Origin: a virus
Strand: one strand, 5' to 3'
DNA length: 64,000 bases
Virus record (IMG/VR): IMGVR_UViG_3300048930_000242
Span: 1 to 64,000 of that record
This document shows, piece after piece, positions 24,110 to 31,242 of the stretch. Numbering within the stretch: position 1 is the stretch's first letter; each line of letters starts with the position of its first letter. A program made the position numbers and the translations under genes. A model generated the notes under the pieces. The model had not been told where the DNA came from. It did no database searches and worked only from the letters and a program-made list of their open reading frames with translations.

Positions 24110-25639
24110 TCACTGTTCCTCCAGGTTGATTTCAAGAATCTTGGAATCGAATTTCTCTGCATCATATATCTTTGCACGCTCAAAGAAGTGTTTCATCGCG
24201 TGGTTCATCTTCATGGTCTTCGGCGTGGTCTTTGAGAAGTTGTCAATGATGTCCCAGAGGGTGACTTCCTTCTTCGTCTTCGAGACACGAAGACCTCGGC
24301 CGATCGACTGGAGCAGCCGGATCTTAGACTTCACCGGTGCGGCCAGCACGACATGGTCAATCTGCTTGATCGAGACGCCAGTCGAAAGGATTCCGTAGGT
24401 CGCAACGAAGACACCGTCATCGATCGTCTCGAGTAGATTCGAGACCTCGATTCGGGTTTCCAGAGCGTCGTCACCGGTCTTCTTGTAGATGTGGGTCTTG
24501 CCAGCGGATCGGCATTCGGCCTCGATAACCGGGAAGATCTCGTCTCCGTGCTTCTTGTTGAGGAACAGAACCAGCACATTGCCTTTAAGGCGAGACACTA
24601 ACCTGGCAATTCTGTCATTCCGCTGCTTCAATTTCCAGATGAACTTCAATTCGGAATGATAGTCGCCTTTAGAGACCGACCAGAATCTCTCGGTCTCTTC
24701 TTCTCCGTAGTTGAAGACCGTGTTCTTGATATGGAGCTGAGCGACGATTCCTTTCTCCATCAGCTCATTGGTTGATGTGAACCTCTTGACCGGTCCAAAT
24801 GCCGACTCGATCATGAACTGATGAGCCTCGGCGCCGTCCAAGGTTCCGGTCAGAGCGTATCGGTGACCAACTGCCGAACATGCGTCCATCACTTGCTGGA
24901 TCGACTTCGCTTTCGCTCCATGGCCTTCATCCAGAAAGAGAGTTCCGAACTGCTTGAACCATGAAGCTGGCATTCTGAAAATGCTCTGCCATGTTGACAC
25001 GACGATTCTGGAGTCGGTGTCTTTTCCGTGGCCGGCATAGATCTTGTGAACACCGCCTGGGATCGGATCGGCATCCGAATAGGCGAGCATGTCTCGACTC
25101 ATCTGTTCGACAAGCTGAGTGGTCGGCACAATCACTAGGACTTTCCGATCGTCATGAAGAAGCCTCCATCGACTCACCAGATAGATGATCAAGGACTTTC
25201 CAGAGGACGTTGGAGAGAGCAATGTGACCCGCTTATGCTTCACCAGCAAATGAACCGCAATTCGCTGATGATCATACGGGTCTATAGGGTCACCTAGTTC
25301 ATCTCTAAGGTCTTGAGCGTCAATCCAGTCTGCCAGTTCATCCTCGGAGTAAGAGTGATCTAGAAATGATTCTATGACCTCTGAGGTCATTCTAACCTCA
25401 TACCCTTGCTTGGCGAAAAACGAAGCGGCTCTTGGGACTAATCCGGTAGAGAGATTTGGAGACCATTCTGAATAGAGACGGATTTTGCCATCCCAAAGTT
25501 TCGCTTTGAACTTCGGCATGAACTTGTAACCAGGGACCAAGAAAGACAGATGTTCCTCGAGTTCCTTGGCCGCTCCTTGCGAGCAGTCCACGAAACAAGT
25601 CGACTCTGATACTTTCTTGATGAACACCGTCTCGGACAC
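24110..25639 (-). CDS. uvsW: UvsW RNA-DNA/branch-migration helicase
   Basis: Superfamily 2 helicase that unwinds R-loops and migrates branched DNA, shifting T4 from origin to recombination-dependent replication. Motif I SPTSSGKSLIIYL, motif II FLDEGHG, motif III LTGTLDG, motif VI QSIGRGLRVS. The start is a GTG at 25637-25639 overlapping the TAG of uvsY, with GGGAG seven bases before it; the longer frame to 25750 would lie inside uvsY. This gives 509 residues, close to T4. The N-terminal domain (YKFMPKFKAKLWDGKIRL) also matches T4. Confidence 0.93.
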   Translation of the reverse strand: MSETVFIKKVSESTCFVDCSQGAAKELEEHLSFLVPGYKFMPKFKAKLWDGKIRLYSEWSPNLSTGLVPRAASFFAKQGYEVRMTSEVIESFLDHSYSEDELADWIDAQDLRDELGDPIDPYDHQRIAVHLLVKHKRVTLLSPTSSGKSLIIYLVSRWRLLHDDRKVLVIVPTTQLVEQMSRDMLAYSDADPIPGGVHKIYAGHGKDTDSRIVVSTWQSIFRMPASWFKQFGTLFLDEGHGAKAKSIQQVMDACSAVGHRYALTGTLDGAEAHQFMIESAFGPVKRFTSTNELMEKGIVAQLHIKNTVFNYGEEETERFWSVSKGDYHSELKFIWKLKQRNDRIARLVSRLKGNVLVLFLNKKHGDEIFPVIEAECRSAGKTHIYKKTGDDALETRIEVSNLLETIDDGVFVATYGILSTGVSIKQIDHVVLAAPVKSKIRLLQSIGRGLRVSKTKKEVTLWDIIDNFSKTTPKTMKMNHAMKHFFERAKIYDAEKFDSKILEINLEEQ

Positions 25640-26052
25640 TAGTTGCTCCCGGCCTTGAACATCGCCCATTTGATCGCATTGCCCAGATTGAATGAAGCTC
25701 GATTGATGCCGTCCAAGATGCCCTCGATGTACTTCGCCGAGGCCTTCCAATAGGCCAGATTGTCCTCGGCCGCTACTAGCTCCTCGTCGGAGTTCACGTA
25801 GGCCTCGAGTTCCTTCCGGTCAAGGCGAACATCGTATTCACGGATGTACCAGTCATGCTTCTCTTTTCGGATCTTGGCGACACTCTTCTCGGCCGCTCGG
25901 ATCTTCAAGGCAGCGGTGGTGAGGTGGCGGCAGAATTTCTCGTGGAGAGCGATGAAACGAAGAGCCGAAGAATCGGAATCCTTCAGCTCGAAATTGAAAG
26001 CATCCTTGGCCTCTTCTTGGATTGAAGAGAGGAATTTTGGTTCGGTCGACAT
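25639..26052 (-). CDS. uvsY: UvsY recombination mediator
   Basis: Loads UvsX onto gp32-covered single-stranded DNA. 137 residues, the same as T4 UvsY, and in the same place beside uvsW. The pattern of a long basic helix (KIRAAEKSVAKIRKEKHDWY), then acidic VNSDEELVAAEDNLAYW and the C-terminal LDGINRASFNLGNAIKW fits T4 UvsY (LQYWGILLDFCSGALDAIKSRGFAI). Overlap with uvsW is one base. A late-type box sits upstream at 26081. Confidence 0.88.
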   Translation of the reverse strand: MSTEPKFLSSIQEEAKDAFNFELKDSDSSALRFIALHEKFCRHLTTAALKIRAAEKSVAKIRKEKHDWYIREYDVRLDRKELEAYVNSDEELVAAEDNLAYWKASAKYIEGILDGINRASFNLGNAIKWAMFKAGSN

Positions 26053-26080
26053 TGTGACCTCATGATAAGCATTTCACTGT

Positions 26081-26091
26081 AGTATCTATGC
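26081..26091 (-). promoter_or_regulatory. Possible late promoter box
   Basis: Minus strand GCATAGATACT, related to the CAATAGATA box found before structural genes. It lies 29 bases before the uvsY start. One base differs from the best copies, so confidence is low. Confidence 0.35.
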
Positions 26092-26094
26092 CAC

Positions 26095-26280
26095 TTAGTA
26101 CATCACAACCGTGAGTGAAATGTCGTCAGCGGTGTTGTAATAGGCGATCGACTTAGCACCTGGCTTCTTGAAAGTTACAGTGTCTCCGTCTCTGGTCGGA
26201 GTGTAACCATTTCGCTTAAGGAAATCACGAAGCGGATCGGCTGTTCTAACGCTTGACGCGACGCCACTAGTGTGTCTCGA
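26095..26280 (-). other. Out-of-frame continuation of the following gene
   Basis: In the frame one base behind the 158-residue ORF, an open stretch without any start codon reads TADPLRDFLKRNGYTP, then GDTVTFKKPGAKSIAYY, then DDISLTVVMY and a TAA at 26095. It has good coding character while the annotated frame ends in a Thr/Glu-rich tail. A single inserted base between 26175 and 26280, for example one more A in the CAAG at 26253, would join the two into a protein of about 185 residues. Confidence 0.55.
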
Positions 26281-26651
26281 TTAATGACTCGAAGACCTTT
26301 CACTAGATTGGCGAGATCGGTCGGATTCTGAACTGTGATCTCTTCAGCGACGAAGTTCTCATATGCCTCTATTTTCATGCTTTCCTCCACGCTGAAGACT
26401 TTCAAGTAGTCATAGAGTTCGTTCCATGACATGATTCGACCGGCTCTGGTGATCCATTCACCGTGACTTCTGTACTCGCCTTTCTCCATCTCGGCCGAAG
26501 AGCGGCTTGGTCCTTGCTTTGGAAAGAACCAGACTTCCAGGAAATTCTCATTCATCCAGATCTCTTTGATCGGATAATTGATGCGGTCGTCGAAGTCATT
26601 ATCCGTAGAAGAGAATCTGAGATTCTTTACAGCTTGTCCGGAGATTCTCAC
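26175..26651 (-). CDS. Hypothetical protein, probably frameshifted near its end
   Basis: 158 residues from ATG at 26651 (MRISGQAVKNLRFS). In T4 gene 25 follows uvsY here, but I see no gp25-like motif. The first 130 residues look genuine, with a Trp-rich strand region (EIWMNENFLEVWFFPKQG) and helices. The final 25 residues are probably out of frame (see 26095-26280). It overlaps the tail-tube-fold gene by four bases. Function unknown; operon position suggests a virion or recombination role. Confidence 0.55.
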   Translation of the reverse strand: MRISGQAVKNLRFSSTDNDFDDRINYPIKEIWMNENFLEVWFFPKQGPSRSSAEMEKGEYRSHGEWITRAGRIMSWNELYDYLKVFSVEESMKIEAYENFVAEEITVQNPTDLANLVKGLRVINRDTLVASRQALEQPIRFVISLSEMVTLRPETETL

Positions 26652-27184
26652 TGTGGTTCGCCTTTAGGTGGAAGTTCGAGTTCTTCTGGTCGAATAGCGA
26701 TGAACGAAGATGTTTGGAGTTCAGCCGTGAATGTGATAATCTCATCTCGATCGGCCGTGGTCTTGAAATTGAATGAGCCAAGTCGAGTCGGCCAGCAGTG
26801 CCGGAACACGATGTGAGAGATTCTCTGCTGGTTATTGCCACGAACCACAACTGTGAGGTCACTGTAAAGAGCTGGATTCTCGGCCAGCATATGCTGCTTG
26901 ATGTCGTCCTGGTGACGGATTGCGGTCATCCAGTCGTAGAAGTCGAACCAGCACTTCATGTCCTCATCGAGCTTCATCGTGAGGAGCAGCTTGTCACCAG
27001 ATCGGACTCCGTCCCCGGGAATATAGAATGGAGTCGTGGCGTCGAGCGTAGGCACATTCACAGGCTCGATCGACAGCTCCGGAATCTGGAAATCCTGGAG
27101 GAAGAAGGTCGAGTTAGGGAGCCGCTCGCAGACAACCGAAAAGTTGAATGGACGCAGCTCGGATGTGTTACGCGACTTCGCCAT
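26648..27184 (-). CDS. Tail-tube-fold protein (gp19/gp54 type)
   Basis: 178 residues resembling the tail-tube fold: RPFNFSVVCERLPNSTFF at the start, a central IPGDGVRSGDKLLLTMKLDEDMKCWFDFYDWM that parallels the gp19 pattern of a Pro-Gly turn followed by a strand, Asp-Glu and WxxxYxW, and a beta-rich C-terminus. A candidate for the baseplate-tube initiator (T4 gp54) rather than the main tube, since gene 19 is at 33.1 kb. ATG at 27184 overlaps the end of the upstream small gene by one base. Confidence 0.55.
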   Translation of the reverse strand: MAKSRNTSELRPFNFSVVCERLPNSTFFLQDFQIPELSIEPVNVPTLDATTPFYIPGDGVRSGDKLLLTMKLDEDMKCWFDFYDWMTAIRHQDDIKQHMLAENPALYSDLTVVVRGNNQQRISHIVFRHCWPTRLGSFNFKTTADRDEIITFTAELQTSSFIAIRPEELELPPKGEPQ

Positions 27185-27522
27185 CAGTTATAGAAATCAG
27201 CCGCGACTCGACCATCATCATCAATATACACGATGATGAATGTATCACCTTCTTCAATGTTCCAATCGTCGCCGCCAAATTCAACCTTGTAGATGAAATT
27301 GAGTCCTCGACGACCAACAATCGCCTTCAAGAATTTGCCGCTCTTCAAAATGTTGTCGGACATATCTTCATTGTTGTCGAGTGCCTGCTCTAGCTGACGG
27401 ACAGATAGACTCTTAAGACTGAACGCACGGAGATTCTCGTTCGCCTCTTTCTTCAATTCGCGCTTTGGCTTTTCACCAATAGCCTCATTCAACAGACTCT
27501 CAGCTTCTGAAATCTTCTTCAT
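27184..27522 (-). CDS. Small head-packaged candidate, paralogue of next gene
   Basis: 112 residues from the ATG at 27522 (AAAGGA six bases upstream); the longer frame is a shadow of the neighbour. The N-terminus MKKISEAESLLNEA resembles T4 capsid-targeting sequences, with a potential gp21 cleavage site after LNE. The body (ENLRAFSLKSLSVRQLEQAL, then FIYKVEFGGDDW) aligns along its length with the protein at 27533-27877, so the two are a tandem duplication. Function of the mature part is unknown. Confidence 0.6.
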   Translation of the reverse strand: MKKISEAESLLNEAIGEKPKRELKKEANENLRAFSLKSLSVRQLEQALDNNEDMSDNILKSGKFLKAIVGRRGLNFIYKVEFGGDDWNIEEGDTFIIVYIDDDGRVAADFYN

Positions 27523-27532
27523 TCTGGTTCCT

Positions 27533-27877
27533 TTAGTAATATGTCTTCTGATACCATTCGGCCGCGATTTTGCCACCGACGTCCACGAAAATCAAAGCCT
27601 GGCCAACTCCGGCGTCCTCTTCATCATCGGTCTCGTATTCGATGTCGTAAATGAATTGGACATTGGTGGACGATCCGGCCATTTTCTTGAATCTGGCTTT
27701 CTGAATGCGATTGTCCGAGTAGCCACCGTTCTCTAGAGCCTGATCAACCTGAGCGGCCGTCAACTTTCTGAGGTCGAAAGAGCGCAAATTCTCGTTGCTT
27801 TCTTTCTTCAATTCGGCTTTTGGATAGAAGCCAATGGCCTCATTCAATAGCTGCTCGGCCTCTAGAAACTTCTTCAT
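27533..27877 (-). CDS. Small head-packaged candidate, tandem paralogue
   Basis: 114 residues, MKKFLEAEQLLNEAIG onward, sharing with the previous gene the N-terminal targeting-like peptide, ESNENLRSFDLRKLTAAQ and a beta-rich end (QFIYDIEYETDDEEDAG). It lies directly downstream of the major capsid gene and has its own late box (27902-27913) after a strong terminator. That arrangement suggests expression at a level independent of gp23. Confidence 0.6.
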   Translation of the reverse strand: MKKFLEAEQLLNEAIGFYPKAELKKESNENLRSFDLRKLTAAQVDQALENGGYSDNRIQKARFKKMAGSSTNVQFIYDIEYETDDEEDAGVGQALIFVDVGGKIAAEWYQKTYY

Positions 27878-27901
27878 TAGGTGATGGCTCCTCTATGTAT
27901 G

Positions 27902-27913
27902 CTTTATCTATTG
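27902..27913 (-). promoter_or_regulatory. Late promoter box
   Basis: Minus strand CAATAGATAAAG, 25 bases before the ATG at 27877 and just after a terminator, as expected for a promoter restarting transcription. Confidence 0.6.
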
Positions 27914-27926
27914 CGGCTTCTGAAAT

Positions 27927-27954
27927 AAGAAAGGCCTCGAAAGAGGCCTTTCTT
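27927..27954 (-). terminator. Terminator after the major capsid gene
   Basis: A perfect 12-bp stem (27927-27938 with 27943-27954) and a four-base loop, followed on the minus strand by ATTTCAG. It lies 21 bases after the capsid stop codon. Confidence 0.8.
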
Positions 27955-27975
27955 TGAAACGCTCTAGTCGTGAGA

Positions 27976-29199
27976 TTAGAGGTTGGTGATCGAAACCTTA
28001 CGGAAGTAAGGGTTCTGACCGGAGACGCCAGAAGCGTATGGGTTAGCGACCAAGCCGTAGCGGGTCTTGAAGCCGATACGTGGCTGGAAGGTGTCTTCAC
28101 CCTGACCGCGGTAGAACTCAAGCGGAGTGTATGGAGCGTAGTAAGCGCCGGCGTCATACTCGTTCGAGCCCTTGTAGCCAAGGATTGCCCAGTCGGTTCC
28201 GGAGGTGGCATATGGGTCGATGTAGACGTCCCACTTACCAGCCAACTTACCAGCATAGGTCAAACCAGTCACATTGACTTCCGAGATTCCGAAGTCGCGG
28301 TCAGCAAACATGTTGAGCTTGCCTGCGAGTTCAAGAGCACCAGCAACGTCTGGAGTGGTTACGATCCAGGTAGCGCGACCTCGGCGAGTTTCCTGACCGA
28401 TGATGTTGCTCTGGCGGTCGAGAAGACGGACGAGACCCTGGTAGCGTTCAACCGACCAACGGCCGTCGGTGTCTGCAGTGACGTCGATCGTTCCACCGGA
28501 CTTAGCCTGTGAATCGATGAAGGCAAGGATTTCGTAGTCGAGTTCGGCGATGATTTCACCCTGGAGGATGGTTGCCAATTCGGACTCTGCGTCAAGGCCG
28601 TGGATAGCCTTAAGGTCCTGTGCGAGTTCGTGCGTGAAGTGAGCCTTCAGAGCACGAGCCTTTGCAGTGACCGAGATCGACGCAATGCTCATGGACATCT
28701 CACCCCATGGATTTGCGACGAAGACCGGATCTTGAGCGGCACCAGCGTCGGCGGTGTTCACCACGCGGTTCTGGCCAAGAGATTCAAGGTTTGCGGTGGT
28801 CATACCAGCGCCTGCGCCGTCACCAGAACGGTTCACGTCTGGACGGTTAGCATTCCAGGTCTCGGTTCCAGTTCCTGGGTTACCGTACCAAACCTTCTGA
28901 GCGAAGATCAGGCCGGTAGGACCGGACATTGGCTGGTTACCAACAAGGTTGGTAGCAACAAGGTTAGGCTGCGTACGACGAAGCAGCGAGATCAGGACCG
29001 GGTCAAACTTCGCAATGTCGCCAGTGCGGGTATCTTCAGTCTTGAGGCCAGCGCCGATTCCGAGTTCGCGAGCGGTGTTTTCAAGAACGCGAATCAGATT
29101 CTTCTTTTTGGTAAGATTCTTGATTGGCGAAACGTTCTTGCTTTCAACGACTGCTTCCCATCGCTTGATGGTTGCTTCGGTAAGAATTGTCTTGGACAT
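27976..29199 (-). CDS. 23: Major capsid protein gp23
   Basis: 407 residues (T4 521). Conserved HK97-fold segments: LVGNQPMSGPTGLIFAQKVWYG, LSxxAKARALKAHFTHELAQDL, and near the end VYIDPYATSGTDWAILGYKG and PYTPLEFYRGQGEDTF followed by KTRYGLVANP. A gp21-type cleavage is possible after GLKTE (about residue 55), giving the mature shell protein. It has its own late box, a ribosome site AAAGGAG, and a terminator behind it, as suits the most abundant virion protein. Confidence 0.97.
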   Translation of the reverse strand: MSKTILTEATIKRWEAVVESKNVSPIKNLTKKKNLIRVLENTARELGIGAGLKTEDTRTGDIAKFDPVLISLLRRTQPNLVATNLVGNQPMSGPTGLIFAQKVWYGNPGTGTETWNANRPDVNRSGDGAGAGMTTANLESLGQNRVVNTADAGAAQDPVFVANPWGEMSMSIASISVTAKARALKAHFTHELAQDLKAIHGLDAESELATILQGEIIAELDYEILAFIDSQAKSGGTIDVTADTDGRWSVERYQGLVRLLDRQSNIIGQETRRGRATWIVTTPDVAGALELAGKLNMFADRDFGISEVNVTGLTYAGKLAGKWDVYIDPYATSGTDWAILGYKGSNEYDAGAYYAPYTPLEFYRGQGEDTFQPRIGFKTRYGLVANPYASGVSGQNPYFRKVSITNL

Positions 29200-29220
29200 T
29201 TAGGTCAAACTCCTTTGTGC

Positions 29221-29231
29221 TTAATCTATTT
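29221..29231 (-). promoter_or_regulatory. Late promoter box of gene 23
   Basis: Minus strand AAATAGATTAA, 22 bases before the capsid ATG. Confidence 0.55.
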
Positions 29232-29256
29232 TTCTAAAAAATTCGCGAGAGTGATT

Positions 29257-29988
29257 TTAGACTCTAGCAGCTCTTGCAATCACACTCTCAGTGGTCAAAT
29301 CCTGAGACTTCTTGTTTGGCTTGGGATCGGTCTTCGCTGGCTGACCAATTACGGATTCGCGAACGATTTTGGCCGATTCAACAAACTTCTTCAGATCAGA
29401 AACTCTGGACTCCATTGCCACCTTAACGAACTTCTCTCGCTGAGAAGCGGTAAGATCACGAGCGAGTCTTTCGAGAACGACCATTTTCTTCAGACGAAGC
29501 ACAGCTGACTCGTTGGTCTTTACTGCGCTAGTTGCAGCTACAAGCTGCTTGCTGAGATCTTCCACCTTGGTGGAAAGCTTCCCAACAATCTTCTCAGCCG
29601 ATGTGCCAGGGACCTTGACGTGGACCTTCTTCATCGACTCGACAATCGCATCAACGATCGCCTTGTTACGCTTTGCTTCGATCACATCCTTGATTTCTGG
29701 CTTGTTCTTCTTGAGCCATTCAGCAACGACATAATTGACATACTTGGCTACCTTTGCATCCTGGCGCTTCGAGTAAATCTTCACAGATTCCTTGGCGACC
29801 TTGACGTAATGAGCCTTGAAATTCTTGGAGAGACCAAGAGCGATTTCCTTGACCTTTGCATTCATCAAAGATTCAAGGGTGGTTGCGATCGTTCCTACTG
29901 CTTCCGCAGTAAGGGCTCCATCACTTGCCTGCAAAAGTGCCGCCTTGTGGCTTTCAGTAAGGGAGATTTTCTTAAGCTTGATTGTCAT
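29257..29988 (-). CDS. 22: Prohead scaffold protein gp22
   Basis: 243 residues, almost all helical, Lys/Glu-rich, located between 21 and 23 as in T4. The segment DAKVAKYVNYVVAEWLKKNK is the family hallmark. Coiled-coil stretches follow (KVEDLSKQLVAATSAVK), and short LTES and TTES sequences could be gp21 cleavage sites. It forms the internal core around which the capsid assembles and is later degraded. Confidence 0.9.
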   Translation of the reverse strand: MTIKLKKISLTESHKAALLQASDGALTAEAVGTIATTLESLMNAKVKEIALGLSKNFKAHYVKVAKESVKIYSKRQDAKVAKYVNYVVAEWLKKNKPEIKDVIEAKRNKAIVDAIVESMKKVHVKVPGTSAEKIVGKLSTKVEDLSKQLVAATSAVKTNESAVLRLKKMVVLERLARDLTASQREKFVKVAMESRVSDLKKFVESAKIVRESVIGQPAKTDPKPNKKSQDLTTESVIARAARV

Positions 29989-30024
29989 TTACTTTGACTC
30001 CGCATTTGTGTGTTGGAGAATTTT

Positions 30025-30035
30025 CTTATCTATTG
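30025..30035 (-). promoter_or_regulatory. Late promoter box of gene 22
   Basis: Minus strand CAATAGATAAG, identical in its first ten bases to the copy at 27902; 37 bases before the gene 22 ATG. Confidence 0.6.
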
Positions 30036-30056
30036 CTGGTTCTGAATACTGATCTG

Positions 30057-30701
30057 TTAGACCTGAATAGAATCAAAAATGCTCTTCACCGCTTCCCTCA
30101 TGACGACATCGAGATTCTTCGCTGGAGCCTTTTTGATTTTCTTCTTGGCTTCTTCTAGAGCCTGCGGCCTGAAGAAGCCATTTTCGTAGATCCATTGACG
30201 ACCTTCCATAACACCTTGCACGAATGCATCTGGAGCTGATGGATTAGAAACCACGTCGGCAGCTGCGCAGATATAGAAGTCATTTTCAATGACCTCCACA
30301 TCGCCTTCCATTCGGACTGACGCCAATCCTCTGGAGGACACCGCGATCTGATACTCGTCTTCAATCAAGTTTCTTACTAGTTGACCGAGCGGAGTACTAA
30401 GGACCAGTGCCTTTCCGATGTAGTTGTTTCCTTCCTTTTCGAGGGAAACGGTTCTGATGCAAAGTCGTTCTGGATTGATCTCCGGAGACTCTGGGTGATT
30501 AAGCTCTCCACCAGCCCTATTGGTCTTGATGAATTCTTCGTTGTATCTGGACACGGCCTCATCAAGCACTCCGATTGGGTACTTGCGACCATTTCCATTC
30601 ACAATCTCACCTTGGAGAAAGATCCCCTCGATATACATCTTCTTCCCGTCCTCTTCAGGACGGGCCGAGAAGTTCTCAATTTTCTCGCGGATTAAGAACA
30701 C
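30057..30701 (-). CDS. 21: Prohead core protease gp21
   Basis: Serine protease that matures the prohead, 214 residues (T4 212). Catalytic His lies in GELNHPESPEINP and catalytic Ser in AVSSRGLASV, with DVVSNPSAPDAFV following as usual. The start codon is GTG at 30699-30701. Its cleavage motif (L/I-x-E) fits the N-terminal peptides of the small proteins listed elsewhere in this window. Confidence 0.93.
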   Translation of the reverse strand: MFLIREKIENFSARPEEDGKKMYIEGIFLQGEIVNGNGRKYPIGVLDEAVSRYNEEFIKTNRAGGELNHPESPEINPERLCIRTVSLEKEGNNYIGKALVLSTPLGQLVRNLIEDEYQIAVSSRGLASVRMEGDVEVIENDFYICAAADVVSNPSAPDAFVQGVMEGRQWIYENGFFRPQALEEAKKKIKKAPAKNLDVVMREAVKSIFDSIQV

Positions 30702-30707
30702 GGCAGA

Positions 30708-31184
30708 TTAGACTCCGAGATTGCCTTCTTCGTCGTCTTCCATGTCGGCGCCGGAAATTTCTTCCTCGTCACCTTCTTCGTCGACAACTTCCTGGCCTGG
30801 CTCGACATCAATCTCGAGATCGTCGGACTCTTCAACATCTGCGCAAGCTTCATCGAGCTCGTCGAAATTGAAACCGGCTTCAAGGACTTCTTCCTCGTCT
30901 TCACCATCGATCATCTCGATAGAGAATTCGGTGTCGTCTTCCTCGCCTTCTTCTTCGTTCAGCTGGGCTGGATCAGCGTCGGCATCGACAGCCGGCTGTG
31001 AGTTATCGCCGGCGACATCTCCATCCTGCTCAGAAACGGTCTCTTCATCTTCCGGCTCTGGAGTCAAAACTTCGACATCATCTTCCTCGCCCTCTGACTC
31101 AGACTTGATCTGCTCAGCAAGAAGCTTCTTTGCGCTTTCATCAAGCAACTTCTCAAGGGCGTTAATGAATTTTGATACGCTCAT
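30708..31184 (-). CDS. 67: Acidic prohead core protein, gp67-like
   Basis: 158 residues; after a helical start (MSVSKFINALEKLLDES) it is dominated by Asp and Glu (EDEETVSEQDGD, DEEGDEEEISGADM). T4 gp67, between 20 and 21, is likewise very acidic and helps shape the scaffold; this one is about twice as long. Assignment is by place and composition, because such sequences diverge quickly. A late box precedes it. Confidence 0.75.
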   Translation of the reverse strand: MSVSKFINALEKLLDESAKKLLAEQIKSESEGEEDDVEVLTPEPEDEETVSEQDGDVAGDNSQPAVDADADPAQLNEEEGEEDDTEFSIEMIDGEDEEEVLEAGFNFDELDEACADVEESDDLEIDVEPGQEVVDEEGDEEEISGADMEDDEEGNLGV

Positions 31185-31220
31185 TGTTCTGGTTTCCTCT
31201 TACTAAGGTTACAATTCTAG

Positions 31221-31233
31221 GAATATCTATTAG
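31221..31233 (-). promoter_or_regulatory. Late promoter box
   Basis: Minus strand CTAATAGATATTC, 37 bases before the acidic core protein start and just after the portal stop. Confidence 0.6.
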
Positions 31234-31242
31234 TTGAAGCAA

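Noticed and set aside
25640-25750. N-terminal extension of UvsW
   Set aside because: It lies wholly within uvsY in another frame; the GTG at 25639 gives the T4 length.
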